Positions 25,198-36,257 of a stretch of DNA of 64,000 nucleotides are shown here, piece by piece (the first letter of the stretch is position 1; each line of letters begins with the position of its first letter). The stretch is from Erythrocercus mccallii. Lineage: Eukaryota > Chordata > Aves > Passeriformes > Dicruridae. The translations under genes were made by a program, and so were the position numbers. The notes beneath the pieces are model-generated. The model did no database searches. It was not told the origin of the DNA and saw only the letters and a program-made list of their open reading frames with translations. The stretch covers positions 221,895-285,894 of the forward strand of contig VZRG01000770.1 of the NCBI GenBank assembly GCA_013397435.1, in the 5' to 3' direction.

Positions 25198-25961
25198 AGA
25201 ATATTACATGTGCTGTTGAAAATGCAATGAGCACATTCAATCATATCTAATTCCCATTTATATTACTGTGGACATCCCTACTGCCCAGCTGCCCTCTCAA
25301 AGACTCAGAGCTATGGGATTTTTTGATGCATGAATGAAGACTGGGAAGAAGGCCAGCATGTTGGTCATAGGCTTCTTCATCATTTATTACCTTCTAGTTT
25401 TAATTGTTTTCCTGCTTCTCCTGAGATATTTATCTGGAAGGAATTGTACTATGCAATGCAGACACGCAAGGTGGCAACTGAAGATTGTCTGTTAGCTCAG
25501 TGCACCATACACTAGGTGGATCTTAATAAAATGGGGAAGACTATTTACATGAATAGAAGAGGCCCAATTGTAAACCCTTTATTACTGAAGTACACAAATT
25601 TGACTCCTGTTTGTCCATTACAGAAAGGTGGATCATATAACAATTGCCACATATCTGTACTGTCTATCCTTCTAGTAATGAAAATCAAGTCTTCCCATAT
25701 ACCATGCTGTTGCACCCTATTGTGTCTGTAGGGCTACATTTATCTCTGGTAGAAGGCTCTGGTAAAACAGAGCAAAAATTTGGTCTGCTTAATTTGTGAC
25801 TGGTAGTCAGTGGTGGAAAAATTAAACAGAAGCTCCCATAAGACAGCTTGATAATAAGAGGTAAAACAAAGGGGAAGTTGGCAAAGGAAGGATAGATAAT
25901 TAATAGGAAAGATATGAATGGACTGTGTGTTTCACAGAGTGAGATTTGAAGGGAAGAATGC

Positions 25962-26008
25962 AGATCTCTCCTTCCCTGTATCTTCCCAGATCTCTCCTTC
26001 CCTGTATC
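25962..26008. repeat. Short pyrimidine-rich tandem duplication
   Basis: AGATCTCTCCTTCCCTGTAT recurs after 26 bp (25962 and 25988), followed by a further CCCTGTATC echo. Typical replication-slippage product. Confidence 0.9.
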
Positions 26009-28342
26009 CCTGTATCTGTATTTTTCTTTGAGAGCAGCTTTCTGATGTCACTCTTGCCACCATTTGCCTACCTTCATCAGAGCCTGATGCCTTCGTCACA
26101 GGCAGTACCTCTGTAGCTGTTACCTTTTGCTCTCCTCAGGCTGCTTCCTAGCCCTACCCTGTCCTGCTGGAAGCATGCATGTCATGGCCACAGACTTTTG
26201 TCAGCGCAGAGCAGAGGTGTGCAGAGCAGCTTGGTCTGCCTCCAGCTCCAAAACCTAGCACAAACGCACCAGTGTACCCAGGGGAGGGAGAGCTGGCAGT
26301 GTAGAGCTGTGTGGAATATGGCTCCAGCCTCCACTGATTGTTGCTTTGTGTTTTCAGAGAACCTCACTCTGTGCAGAGGATGTGGCAAAGTGCTGCCTGT
26401 CTCTGGGGAAGGTCAGACCCATAGGCTGAAGAAGGAGTGACCACTTTGATTTAGGTCCTCTTTGAGGGAGTAAAAAGGTGCATGTCCCTTTCCATGCTTT
26501 GAGGGCTAGAGAATTAGGGGTGCTTTCATGCCTCTGTTCCATTTTAGTCTTCAGTAAGGCAAGGGTTATGTATTACTCCAATTTATTTTTTTTTTTTTTA
26601 AACATAAGAGTACAATTGAGAACAACTGTGTGTGCACTGGGGCTTGGAAGAATTGAAGGCTATTTGCCAGGGATCTTAGGTGAAGAAAGTGGCTTTAGAA
26701 ACAGATATCTTTGGATTGACATTCCCAAAATTATTTTATTATTTCTCCCAACACTTCAATTACCTTGAGTGTTTATCTCACCCCTTGAGGGAGTCGATTT
26801 TGTCTTCATGAAAGTTCATGTTATTCACTGCAGCAGTCAGGAGTTCTTTGTTTGCTTCATATCTAGAATTCCCTGTTAGTTAATTGGGAGAGTATTTGTT
26901 GACTTAGATAGGTCTGCTGAGCAGAGTCCATGTTGCCAGGTTCAGTAGACAAAGCATATACACCAGATTTATCCATTCCTCATCCATCTTGAGAAAGGGA
27001 TAAAAATTGACTCAAATGTTCAATCTTGTTTCCTTCCCATCCCCCTTCCCAGCAAAACCCAAAGTACATGTTTTATGGATAGAGCCAACTGACCAAGCTT
27101 AGATAAAAATACCTCGTGCTTGTAGTTACGAAATGGCATCAATTAGTCTGAGTAACAGGTCATCTTGCCTGAGACAGCACACATCATTAGGTCTAAAAAT
27201 GTGATAATATGTAATTTATAAATATATATCATATGTTTTTCCTAATGAGTTAGGAAAAAACCTTTTACCATCATATATTTTTAATTCTTTAATGAATGTT
27301 ACAGTATGTGAATTAGCTTGATTTAAAAATACAAAAGAGTTGAAGTTCCCTAATAATAAATCTGTAGGTGTATGTTGGAAATGAGATGCATTTTGCGTGA
27401 CTGATGAGATATTAACAGTTTTGACCTGATCTCTCAGTGATTGATATTGATAACACTCATTTCTAGAGCACACTGAGGCTCCCATACAGCACAGCGTCTG
27501 TTGAGGTTGGAGGGTGTGTGCAGCTCGTGCTGAGTCCGGTGTTTCTAAATGAGGTGCTTGGATCAACCTGATTCATTTTTGTGAATCACAACAGTAAATT
27601 TAGAAAGCAGAAAATGCCTGTTTCATAATGCTGCCTGACTTTGGCAATGGGACATTATCATGTACTCTGAAGTGCTCCTCCTTGCCTGAGATGTCATTGT
27701 CTTGGGGCTCCTTGCAAACATTTGCCCGCTTCAGAGTTAGGAAATGTTTTCCTGATAATCGGCCTATACTGTCAGTAGCTCAATTAAATCTCATTACTTC
27801 TTCTTATACCTCAGTGGGATCTGCAAACAATTCCATGCTAGCTTCACTATTTGTCCCCTGTCAGACACTCCTGGATGATTATCTGGAATTTCCAACCAAA
27901 TTCTGTCTATAAGTCAGCCTGATTGCTGTCTGCTTTGTGCATGTCCAGGGCCCTTCTTCCTGCTTTGCATCCCATATCCCTTAACTTCATTTTTCTGTAA
28001 ATCTGGTGTGCCATGATGTTTTGGTTAGAAAATAACTTCTGTGTAGAGTTAAACATCTGCCTGAGTGATAAAGGCAACCCCTCTGTCACCCAACTCTGTG
28101 TTCTGGTCTCAGGGATAGAGGAGGGAAGGCTCTTCATCCAGAGACCCTGATATAGAACTGTGGAAAATAATCTTACTTCTCAGTTAAGTGGGCCAAATTC
28201 AGTCCTTTCACCATCCCAAAGTGTTCTTGATGTCAGAATGTGATCCACAGCAAGACTAAATGGGAAACTATTTTTTCCTCAGAACAAAGACCTAAGACGG
28301 CCTATGATTTTGTGCACCTTGCTAATTGGAGGGTGTTGTCAA

Positions 28343-29270
28343 GTTGGAGGTAATTCAGAGAAGAACAACAAAAGTGATTAAAATGTTGACAGGATTTTTT
28401 CAAAAGGAAAGATGAAAAGAGCTAAAAATATATGAACAAGTTAAAAAAAGAGCAGGTTGAGAAATTATGATTGAAGTGCCAAGGAACTGAATCAATTGGG
28501 GATGATTCAGTAATGTGACAGCCCTTCCAGGCCCCATTTCCAGAAGATTTGGAGAGAGGTTTCAAAGTCTGTGAAGCCAAAGAGACTTCAGTATCAGCCT
28601 GATGCTACGCATAGATGTATTTTCATAATGAGAGTTATAGCCACGAATAATAGGTAACAGAACTATGTGTGAAATGAGTACTAGAAAAAAATTCCAGACC
28701 ATGACTCATTTTCAAGTTGAAGAGTGTTCTTAAGAGGAGGAAAACTGCCAAGTTTCAGCAAGGTACTTACAAACCCATCTCCCAGCATTTGATGAATATG
28801 TCTCCTTTGCTTAAGCCTCAACAAAGCTAGGAACAGGACAAGAAACTCTTTAGACAATCAGAAATCAAGAACTAACAAACTAAGGGATAGATGGTCTGGA
28901 AAGGAGCTAGCATATCTGACTGGTGCTCAGTCCTGAAGTTTTCCATTTGCTGTTAGTTACAATTCAGTCTCCTGTGGGATCAGCAAGAATTTGGTTAAGT
29001 AAGAATTGTATAAAAGCAGGCAGTGTGATTTTTCTGCCTATATCTCTAGAGAGTACCTTGCGATGGTCTTCTGCTGTGACCTGCTCAGCTTGCACTTGAT
29101 GGTGCAAATGTCCCTGTTTAATAGCCCGTGAATCAGGCAGCAGAACTAAAATTGATGTAGTTTTTTGTTCACAACAGATAGAGGTGTGGAACTCATTGCT
29201 GCAGGTTGCCCTGGGGACTAAAAATAATGAACAGGCTCAGAAAAGGGATAGGTAAAATCAGGAAGATTTG
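28343..29270 (+). mobile_element. Ancient CR1/L3-like LINE relic (5' truncated, decayed)
   Basis: Two blocks look like the 3' region of an old CR1-superfamily LINE in the same orientation. The first, about 28350-28480, has ATTCAGAGAAGAACAACAAA, a GGAAAGATGAAAAGAGCT block and an ATGATTG end. The second, about 29178-29270, has GTGGAACTCATTGCTGCAGG and then a GGGATAGGTAAAATC-like segment. The order fits the family's 3' end as I remember it. The interior is too diverged to follow, so the span may contain an unrelated insertion. Confidence 0.55.
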
Positions 29271-31539
29271 GTGGGTAGTTTATAAAAATGTTGATCTGGA
29301 TCAAGTCCTGGCACTGAAAGACTCTAAATCATTGATTCCTAGGAGCTGGGAGGTCTGGACAGGGTCTAGTGAACTTTTTTCTACCTTGATTCACCAGATT
29401 TCTCCCTAAGCTTCAGCTGATGGCCATGATTGAAAATGGGTTCCTGCCCGTGTGCATGACCCAGAGGGTTTAGGTTCTTACATGAATAACAGCAGTGTCT
29501 GGCTGATAGTATCTCACTGATTTCAGATTTCACTCTGTCCAGAAAGAGACCTTGAGATTCAGCCCAGCAGGCTATCATCTCCTTCTTCTGTGAGAAACAT
29601 TATTTGGGTCTGGCCTGAGGACCTCCTTCCACTGGTTTAGCTAAAGGGTTATCCAGGCAGATAATCCAGAATACTTCAGGGTGTAGATTGTTTAAACTGA
29701 TTGCCACTCCAGGATAGCTGACCTGTTTTAGCCTACCTATATAAATGTACAGTGAGAAATTTCCTGATACAGCCAGTTTTAAGCTGACAGAAATAGCGGC
29801 TACAGTGGGGTTTGCACTGGTTAAACTGAGTCCTTTTGATTAAACTAGTGCCAAATTCTGTGTGGACAAATCCTCATATTGTAGCAAACCCACACATCCT
29901 CCCTTTCCCCTGACAATCATATCAGGCTGGTGAGTCCTATGGACCCAATCTAATAGAAATGGAATTTTTACCATGCAAATCTTATTACCTAAAGTGCCAA
30001 TGAAACTAATGGGATTTTGGATAGTAAAAAATACTCTGTATGCGATACATAGTTTGGAATATAAATTCATGGGATGGGGGGGAGGAATATAAGGAAAAGG
30101 AGCTGTTATTGCGTGTAGTCCTTTGTGACTTTGGAGGACCTATTCCTCCCAACACCTCTCAGCTCCCACTTGATTTCAGTGGGACCAAAGTGATGGTTAA
30201 TGCCTTGCTGAAAATACTGAGCTCCTTGCAGAATTTGGTTTTGAAATTACACAACTAAGTGTCTTGTTTGCTTTAGAACTCATATAAGGGAAGGAAACAG
30301 AGATAAAAAATATCCCAAACACTCCACTTCAAGGACAGACATATAGAGGAATACATATTTTTCCAAAGGGAAAATTTTTACTGTGGTAGTTGACTGAATG
30401 CATAAAGAACACAGGGAACATTTGGACATATTTTGACAATCCCTGGATTAAAAAAAAAAATTAAAAAGCTGAATTTATTTAGATAACACTTTCATTTAAG
30501 CCCCCTCCCCAATATACACACAAAAATATATATGCTAGTGTCCTCAGGCTTCCAACCTGTGTGGCAGCTCTCAGCCTGAGGACAGTGTCAACAGACAGAT
30601 CTAAAGTTAATAACTGAAGTGTTGTAAACACTACATCCTTTAAAACTGTTTCCTGTAGTTCCTATGTGTTGTAATAACACAGCACATCTTGAGAAGGGTT
30701 CAATACCCCTTGTCATTACTTGGGCATAATTCCTACTGATTTTTCTGGGTGCTTAGTTTATGTGTACATTCAGGCCTAAAATATTTTGAAGTAATTTTTT
30801 TTAATAAACTACAGTGTTATGCTATTTTGATAGTGATTGTGATTACTTGGTGTCACTGAGTTTAATCCCAGTTGGCAGCTAAGCACCACACAGCCACTTG
30901 CTCACTCCTTTCCAGTGGGATGGAAGAGGGAATCAGGAGGGTAAAACTAAGAAAACTTGTGGGTTGAGATAAGAACAGTTTCATAATTGAAATTAAATAA
31001 AAGAATATTGAAAAATTGTGATCAAAAGGAAAATAACAAAAACAGAGAGAAGTAAAACTGAAGAAAAATGAATGACATGAATAAAAACCCACTTCTTATT
31101 GTGAAGAGAACGATGCCCAGACTATAGACAAGCAGCAGCCCCCAGGAGCTTTCCCCATAATTTATATGCTGAAGCTGAGAGTACATGGCATGGACTATCC
31201 CTCTGGTCAGTTGGGGTCAGCTGTCCTGGCTGCTTCCTCTTCCAGCTTTTTTGTGCTTACCCATCCCACTCCCTGGCGGGGCAGCACGGGAAGAAGAAAA
31301 GTCATTGACTTCGGGTAAGCAACAACTAAAACATCTGTGTGTTATCCACATTATTCTCATTCTAAATCTAAAACACAACTCTGTACTGGCTGCTGGGAAC
31401 AAAAATAACTCTATCCCAATTGAAACCAAGACACTTGGCTTCCTGTCACTTTGGAAGCAAAAATGCAATAAATGATACCTTCATTTTTGTATTTATTTTA
31501 ATGAAATAGGCAGAAAAGGCACTTCAGAAAAGTATAAGA
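29271..31539. other. Intronic block, no gene seen
   Basis: Unique AT-rich sequence containing the 12-bp stem-loop at 30539-30584 and an A-rich run at 30451-30465. No exon recognised. Confidence 0.55.
30539..30584. repeat. Perfect 12-bp stem-loop
   Basis: TGTCCTCAGGCT (30539-30550) pairs exactly with AGCCTGAGGACA (30573-30584) across a 22-nt loop. The fold is stable, but the stem is shorter than the roughly 30 bp of a miRNA precursor and does not extend well outside the arms. It may be the terminal inverted repeats of a tiny deleted MITE. Confidence 0.92.
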
Positions 31540-32110
31540 AAGAGGAGGACGTCAGATATAAACAACTGCAACGTGATGTACGTTTTTGTGGCGTTGATAG
31601 TTATTATTCCCAAAGAAAATAATGCTCTTTTTTATTTGCTTTTAACATTTCGCCCTTGGCATCTGTTCCATCCATTGTGGACTAACCTACACTCTGTTCT
31701 CTGACGATGGGTTAAGGCAAGCACTTACTGAAAAGCATTCTCTACTTAATTACTTTTCGTTCTTCTGGAAGCTATTTTTTATAGTCTCATGTTAATTGTG
31801 TATAGTAGGCCTTCCTGATTAGTTGAAAACATAATGAAACCTTTGTAAACAACAGGGAGAAAGAGGGAAAGAGGAAGGGAGGGAGCTGGAACAGGAGAGA
31901 AAGGGACCCAAAGAGAGAGGTGTGAAGTGGGGGCTGGATCAGTGGGGAGGAGGTCGGCCAATTTTAAAAGGCAGAAATTATGCAAGTGGAAATTTCTAGT
32001 TTTTTTGAATGACAACTTCTCTCGCCCAAATTAATCAACTTACTTAACGAGAAATGAGATGCATGGAGATGCAAATTGCTGTTGATCTCCAAAAGCAGGG
32101 TGGCTAAGGC
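31540..32110. promoter_or_regulatory. Candidate conserved noncoding element with POU octamer
   Basis: About ten CpGs occur in AT-rich surroundings (GGACGTCA, CAACGTG, TACGTT, GGCGTTG, TTCGCCC, GACGAT, TTCGTT, GTCGGCC, CTCGCCC, AACGAG). A perfect octamer ATGCAAAT lies at 32069-32076 next to homeodomain-like TTAATCAACTTACTTAA. A purine-rich tract (about 31854-31920) splits the block. POU and homeodomain input would suit a gene active in neurons and lymphocytes, but this is inference. Confidence 0.33.
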
Positions 32111-32639
32111 AGCAAGTTGGAATGGTGTGGAGGGGGGCTGAGCCGCAGCTGTCCACTAACAAGTCAGCCCTATTTGTAAAGGGCACGGAGCTGAATAACG
32201 GTTTTGTTATTGGCTTTCTCTCTTTCTCAGCCGTAGGTAGAAATGCTGCATTTGTTTCATGGTACTATTTCAGTGAGATAGATGTCCTCTTTTTTCATCT
32301 CTCCTGCCAGTTTGGTTTTCACAGTGGAGCCCTGTGTTCTCCATGCACTCCAGCCTCTCCATGATGAGGCAAAAACTTGGGACACGCAAGGAACACAGCC
32401 TCAGGTGCAGGGTCTCAAACATGCAAGGTAATCCCACAAATGATTAAGCTATATGCACATTCCTCAGAAGGGCAGGAAAAATCAAAAAGAAGAAAAAGAA
32501 GAAAGCATGTAAACAGTACTTAGGTCCCATTCAGTGATGCTCAGAGCCCAGGTTGTGCAGATCAGATTCAGTGAATCAGCTGAATCTTCTCGGAGCTGTT
32601 TTTTCTTTCCCTGGAAAGCTGCTTCTTAAACACAATTCA
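32111..32639. other. Intronic block, no gene seen
   Basis: Mixed-composition unique sequence with an AAGAAGAAAAAGAAG run near 32487-32504. No exon recognised. Confidence 0.5.
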
Positions 32640-32860
32640 CATTGGTTGTTTTTAAAAGGACTATCCTCTGTTTGCAGTGCTGGATTTTGAACGGGCAGAG
32701 CCTCCCCCTCTCCGGTCCTCCGCCCCCACCCCCTTCTGTTGCTGCTTTAAAGAGCTGTGCTTATAGGGATTTTGCAGCTCTCCGTGTGTTATTAGAAAAC
32801 GTGTGGCTGGGACGGTTAAAATGGGAGTGCTACTGTATGCAAGAGCAATGTTCACTGTAA
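32640..32860. promoter_or_regulatory. C-rich, CpG-containing block; possible regulatory element
   Basis: A strongly strand-asymmetric C-rich tract at 32702-32738 (three C5 runs with CCGG and CCGC between) is flanked by AACGGGC, CCGTGTG, AACGTGTG and GGACGG. The minus strand is correspondingly G-rich and could form a loose quadruplex. Without a transcript start it cannot be called a promoter. Confidence 0.28.
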
Positions 32861-35379
32861 GCAATCCAAGGAAATCCTGCCAAGGCAGTATATGAACAGC
32901 AGCCAAACAAAACACAGGCGCCTTTCCAGTGAAAACCAGCACACTTCTGCAAATAGAGGAAAAATTGACTTTCTGATTTGGAGTGTTTCTACAACTAAGA
33001 AGAATTACTACAGTGATTGTTCTAAAAATATTTTTCAGCAGCACATTCTCCAAGGGGCTGGGATGCTTAGCATTGTTTAATTATGCTTCTCTTAGGTGAT
33101 CAATCTGGATTGTATGGAAACAAAATAAGAAGTTTTTAGGATCTTCTTTTTAGCCAACATCGGCATTATTTTTCTACAGTGTTATAGTGACATAAAACAT
33201 TGCCTATTTAAGGAGCAAAAGTGGTATTTTTATCTTTGCACTTCAAGAAGTATGATTGGAGATTCATCTTTTGCAACTTCATAGTTATAGATTGCAATTT
33301 AACTACTTTATCTAGAGCCACCCTCAAGATCCCTACCTCTGTAACTAATGGGTTTTATTTTTCATCTGAGCATTTTATACCTTCCTCCTTCCCTTGTCCC
33401 CCCTTGTGCCCCCTCCTCATTTAGGCTTTTAAAGCTTCTGTTCATTTTGCTTCTTTGTTCACTCAGACTGGATTTTCCTTTGCAGGACTTCTGAGTCCTG
33501 TAGGAACCCTTTAGTGTAGATGTGTCTGCAAATATGCTGGCATTCAATAATTTCCATAATGATGGAAATTGAATGGGATTCCACAAATTTGTGTATTATC
33601 AAGAATAAATGTGTTACTAAAAATTGTTTTGCTAGTCTCAACAAAAGAATTCTTAAAAATGTAGTTTAGGAATGCAGTCAGTTTATCTAAAGTGGGCTAA
33701 AGAAATAGGACAGACCTAGGAACAACTGCTATTGTCCTTTCTTTATTTCCAAAACCCAACATAATATCAGCAGAAGTAAAAGCAACAGAATTGTCAAGAA
33801 TATGGCAATGTCATAAATTGTCAATTTATGTATTTCGTATATTTCAACTGTTTTTCCTTTTAACTAAAGATACAGAAGATACTTTACTATCTGTGCCTCC
33901 ATTTATTCCCCTAAAATATTTACAGCCTAGTTCTTTAGGCTTGTAGCTGCTGTGAAATCAGTTATCTTCTTTTAACTACAACACCACAACCAGATTTATC
34001 CCTACATTGAAGAGAGTGTCTTGAGACTAACAAATCCCAATGTGGAAGAAGACTTGCTTCCAGAGCCCATTGAAGCCAGTGGAAAGATTCATATTGACTT
34101 TGGTGGGCTTTGCATTGGGATATTAAACATTCATTTAATTTTTTTAATTTAACTACTCATTCTTAGAGTGACAGGCCTCACTTTAAACAAATCTTAAAGT
34201 TGCTCTAATTTACTAAATTACTTGGGCTGTGTTTACCATTCAGACAAAACTTCCAATGAGGTGAAACTGGCATATACTTCTCTCACAGTAAGATCACATG
34301 TTTGAAGGTCTAGTTTAATTAGCTAAAGAAGGATGGACCTCTGCCCTGTCCAGAGCCCCCCTTCTCCTTTGTGCATAATGCTGTAGTCATAGCCAGTCTC
34401 ACAGAGACCAAATAAAAGTTTTATACATGTATAAACACACATAAAAGTGTACATGCACACACGCATTTATATATGTGTATGCATATAAAAATAAAAGAAA
34501 GCTTGAAAATGTAATAATTTCTGCCTTGACTGTGAAGAATATCATCCTCTGTGTTCAAATTAGGACAAGGAAATCGTGGCATATGTCGTGTCAAGGCACA
34601 GAGTGCAGTTCTGTACCTTTAAATGTTGATGCATTGCAGTGAAACCAGGTGAGATCTGGCCCCAGGTGCTGGCTGCTGCATGCATTGTTGAACAATTTTT
34701 AAAGGATGCAGATTGGGTGGTTGGAGGAGGAAAAAGGATGTCTTTTTCTAAATACATGTATTTTTTTTCAGTGAAATATGTTTTAGGTTTAATGAAATTA
34801 TTAAAAAAAATTATCGACTTAAGCTTCATACATTCCTCTAATAACAGCTCTGTATAATCTAGGCCTGACCTGGCTCTCCCTGATGAGCAGTACTGGTTGT
34901 CATGCAGCCCCAGTTATGCCAAACAGAGGGAAGATTTTGTTGAGACCATGCAACTCATTTCACTGGTGGTTGTACATACATGCTGAATTAAGGATCCTTC
35001 ACAGAATTATTCAGAAAGGAAAGATTGGTGCTGAAGAGGTGTTCCAAGGACTAATTCTGCTTTCTCTGTCTGCACAACAACAGCCTACATGGCTTGAAAA
35101 ACTGCTCCACAGCAAAGTCTTTTCCTTCATTCCTTTCAATGTAAATCCAGTTTTAAATCATTTTACATGCAATATTCAAATTCTGTGGTCGCCAGAGAAG
35201 GGGCATCAAGGTAAATTTGCAGATAATTTGGGTAGTGGCCCATATTGAAGGTGTGTGGCTTCTAAAACCTAATTAGAGGTGCAGTTTGTTGCAGGCAAAA
35301 ATTATTGATACACAAGGAAGGTTTTATTCAGAGACATCTGTAGGTTGGCAGCTGTGCCAGCCATGTCTGTTCTTCTAAG
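32861..35379. other. Intronic block, no gene seen
   Basis: AT-rich unique sequence with one palindromic repeat relic (34061-34112) and a CA/TA-rich low-complexity run at 34424-34495. A 121-codon + frame at 34883-35248 has no recognised domain. Confidence 0.55.
34061..34112. mobile_element. Ancient palindromic repeat relic
   Basis: CAGAGCCCATTGAAGCCAGT (34061-34080) pairs with 34093-34112 (ATTGACTTTGGTGGGCTTTG): 14 of 20 positions match and all six mismatches are transitions. That is the decay expected for an old perfect palindrome. From memory it resembles an amniote-wide repeat with an AGCCCATTGAAGTCAATGG plan. Confidence 0.5.
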
Positions 35380-36165
35380 TAACGGAAGCCACACAGCCGG
35401 GAATAGCAACCTTTTAGTGACAAGTGTTGAGAATATTGGTTGAATTGCACAATGAAAATATTTTCATTATTTTTATTACTACTGTTCTGCAAGAGGATTT
35501 GAGATATGTGCCTGCCTATGTCTGCATGCGCGAGCAGATAAGCTGGAGAGGGAGGGCTGTTATTTTTATTTTTTTTCAATCACACCTCCTTAGCATTTTG
35601 TACATATCAGCATTCTAGCCGAGCGATTTGCTAATTGCACTGGAAGACCCACTTTAAATTCAGGAATACTGAAACTTTGAAACTGTAACATTTTGACTGG
35701 CGAGAATGACCAGTCTTCTTTTCTCTTTCACAGTGAGCTAGTTGAAGGAAGCTGGCATTGTCGCAGAGTGAAAGCTCTGCAGAAGTGCCGCAGGTTTTTC
35801 ATATGGAAATGTGAAATAATGGGGTGATTAAATAGAGCTGTATATTAAAGTACATCTGACATTAGAATTAGCATAATGTGCTCTAGCCCTAGGCTGAGTA
35901 CTTTATTTGCCATCTGCGTCGGACCAAAATCCCCTGGGGAAGCGCTAAAATATTCTGAATAAACTCAGCCCGAGTTCTTATTGAGAGTAAAATACCATTT
36001 GTGGCACGTCGTATTGATTCGTCTTAATTGCGGTGCAGAAAAGAACATTCAGTTGCTGATGACTTTTGTACTCTGTGACAAGTCGGCTGGAGTTATTCTA
36101 ACACTGCAGTTGGTTAACCTGAACAGACTGTCGTGCTCAGAGAAGGAGAAAACCTTATCCTCAGT
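35380..36165. promoter_or_regulatory. Strong candidate conserved enhancer-type element
   Basis: This is the densest CpG-retaining stretch of the intron outside the exon, with about 17-20 CpGs over 780 bp (for example GCATGCGCGAGC, AGCCGAGCG, TGTCGCAG, GTGCCGCAGG, TGCGTCGGAC, CACGTCGTATT, AAGTCGGCT), on an AT-moderate, repeat-free background. A consensus GATA site AGATAAG lies at 35536-35542, with homeodomain-like ATTGCACT, GCTAATTGCAC and TTAATTGCGG motifs. It lies about 10 kb upstream of the terminal exon. I infer a deeply conserved element, possibly two abutting ones; no alignment was possible. Confidence 0.42.
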
Positions 36166-36214
36166 AGCATAAACTATAGTATCATCTCCTTTCTATCTTG
36201 ACAGAGCGCCCTTT

Positions 36215-36257
36215 TAAAAAATTTTATTTATTTATTTATTATTATTTTTATTACTAT
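36215..36257. repeat. (TTTA)n / (TTA)n simple repeat
   Basis: Tandem TTTA units followed by TTA and TTTTTATTA units. Short, imperfect microsatellite. Confidence 0.9.

Larger units (their letters stand above)
24571..28342. other. Intronic block, no gene seen
   Basis: Mostly unique AT-rich sequence. It contains a G-rich tract at 25164-25197, a short tandem duplication at 25962-26008 and a T-run near 26584-26599. Frames up to 116 codons (27216-27566, minus) show no recognised domain. Confidence 0.55.

Noticed and set aside
30539..30584. miRNA precursor
   Set aside because: The stem is only 12 bp, with no pairing extension to the roughly 30 bp needed for Drosha processing. The same argument excludes 53089-53147 and 22446-22467.
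32661..33053. 130-codon minus-strand frame
   Set aside because: No domain, atypical composition, overlaps a candidate regulatory block, and no splice sites of quality.
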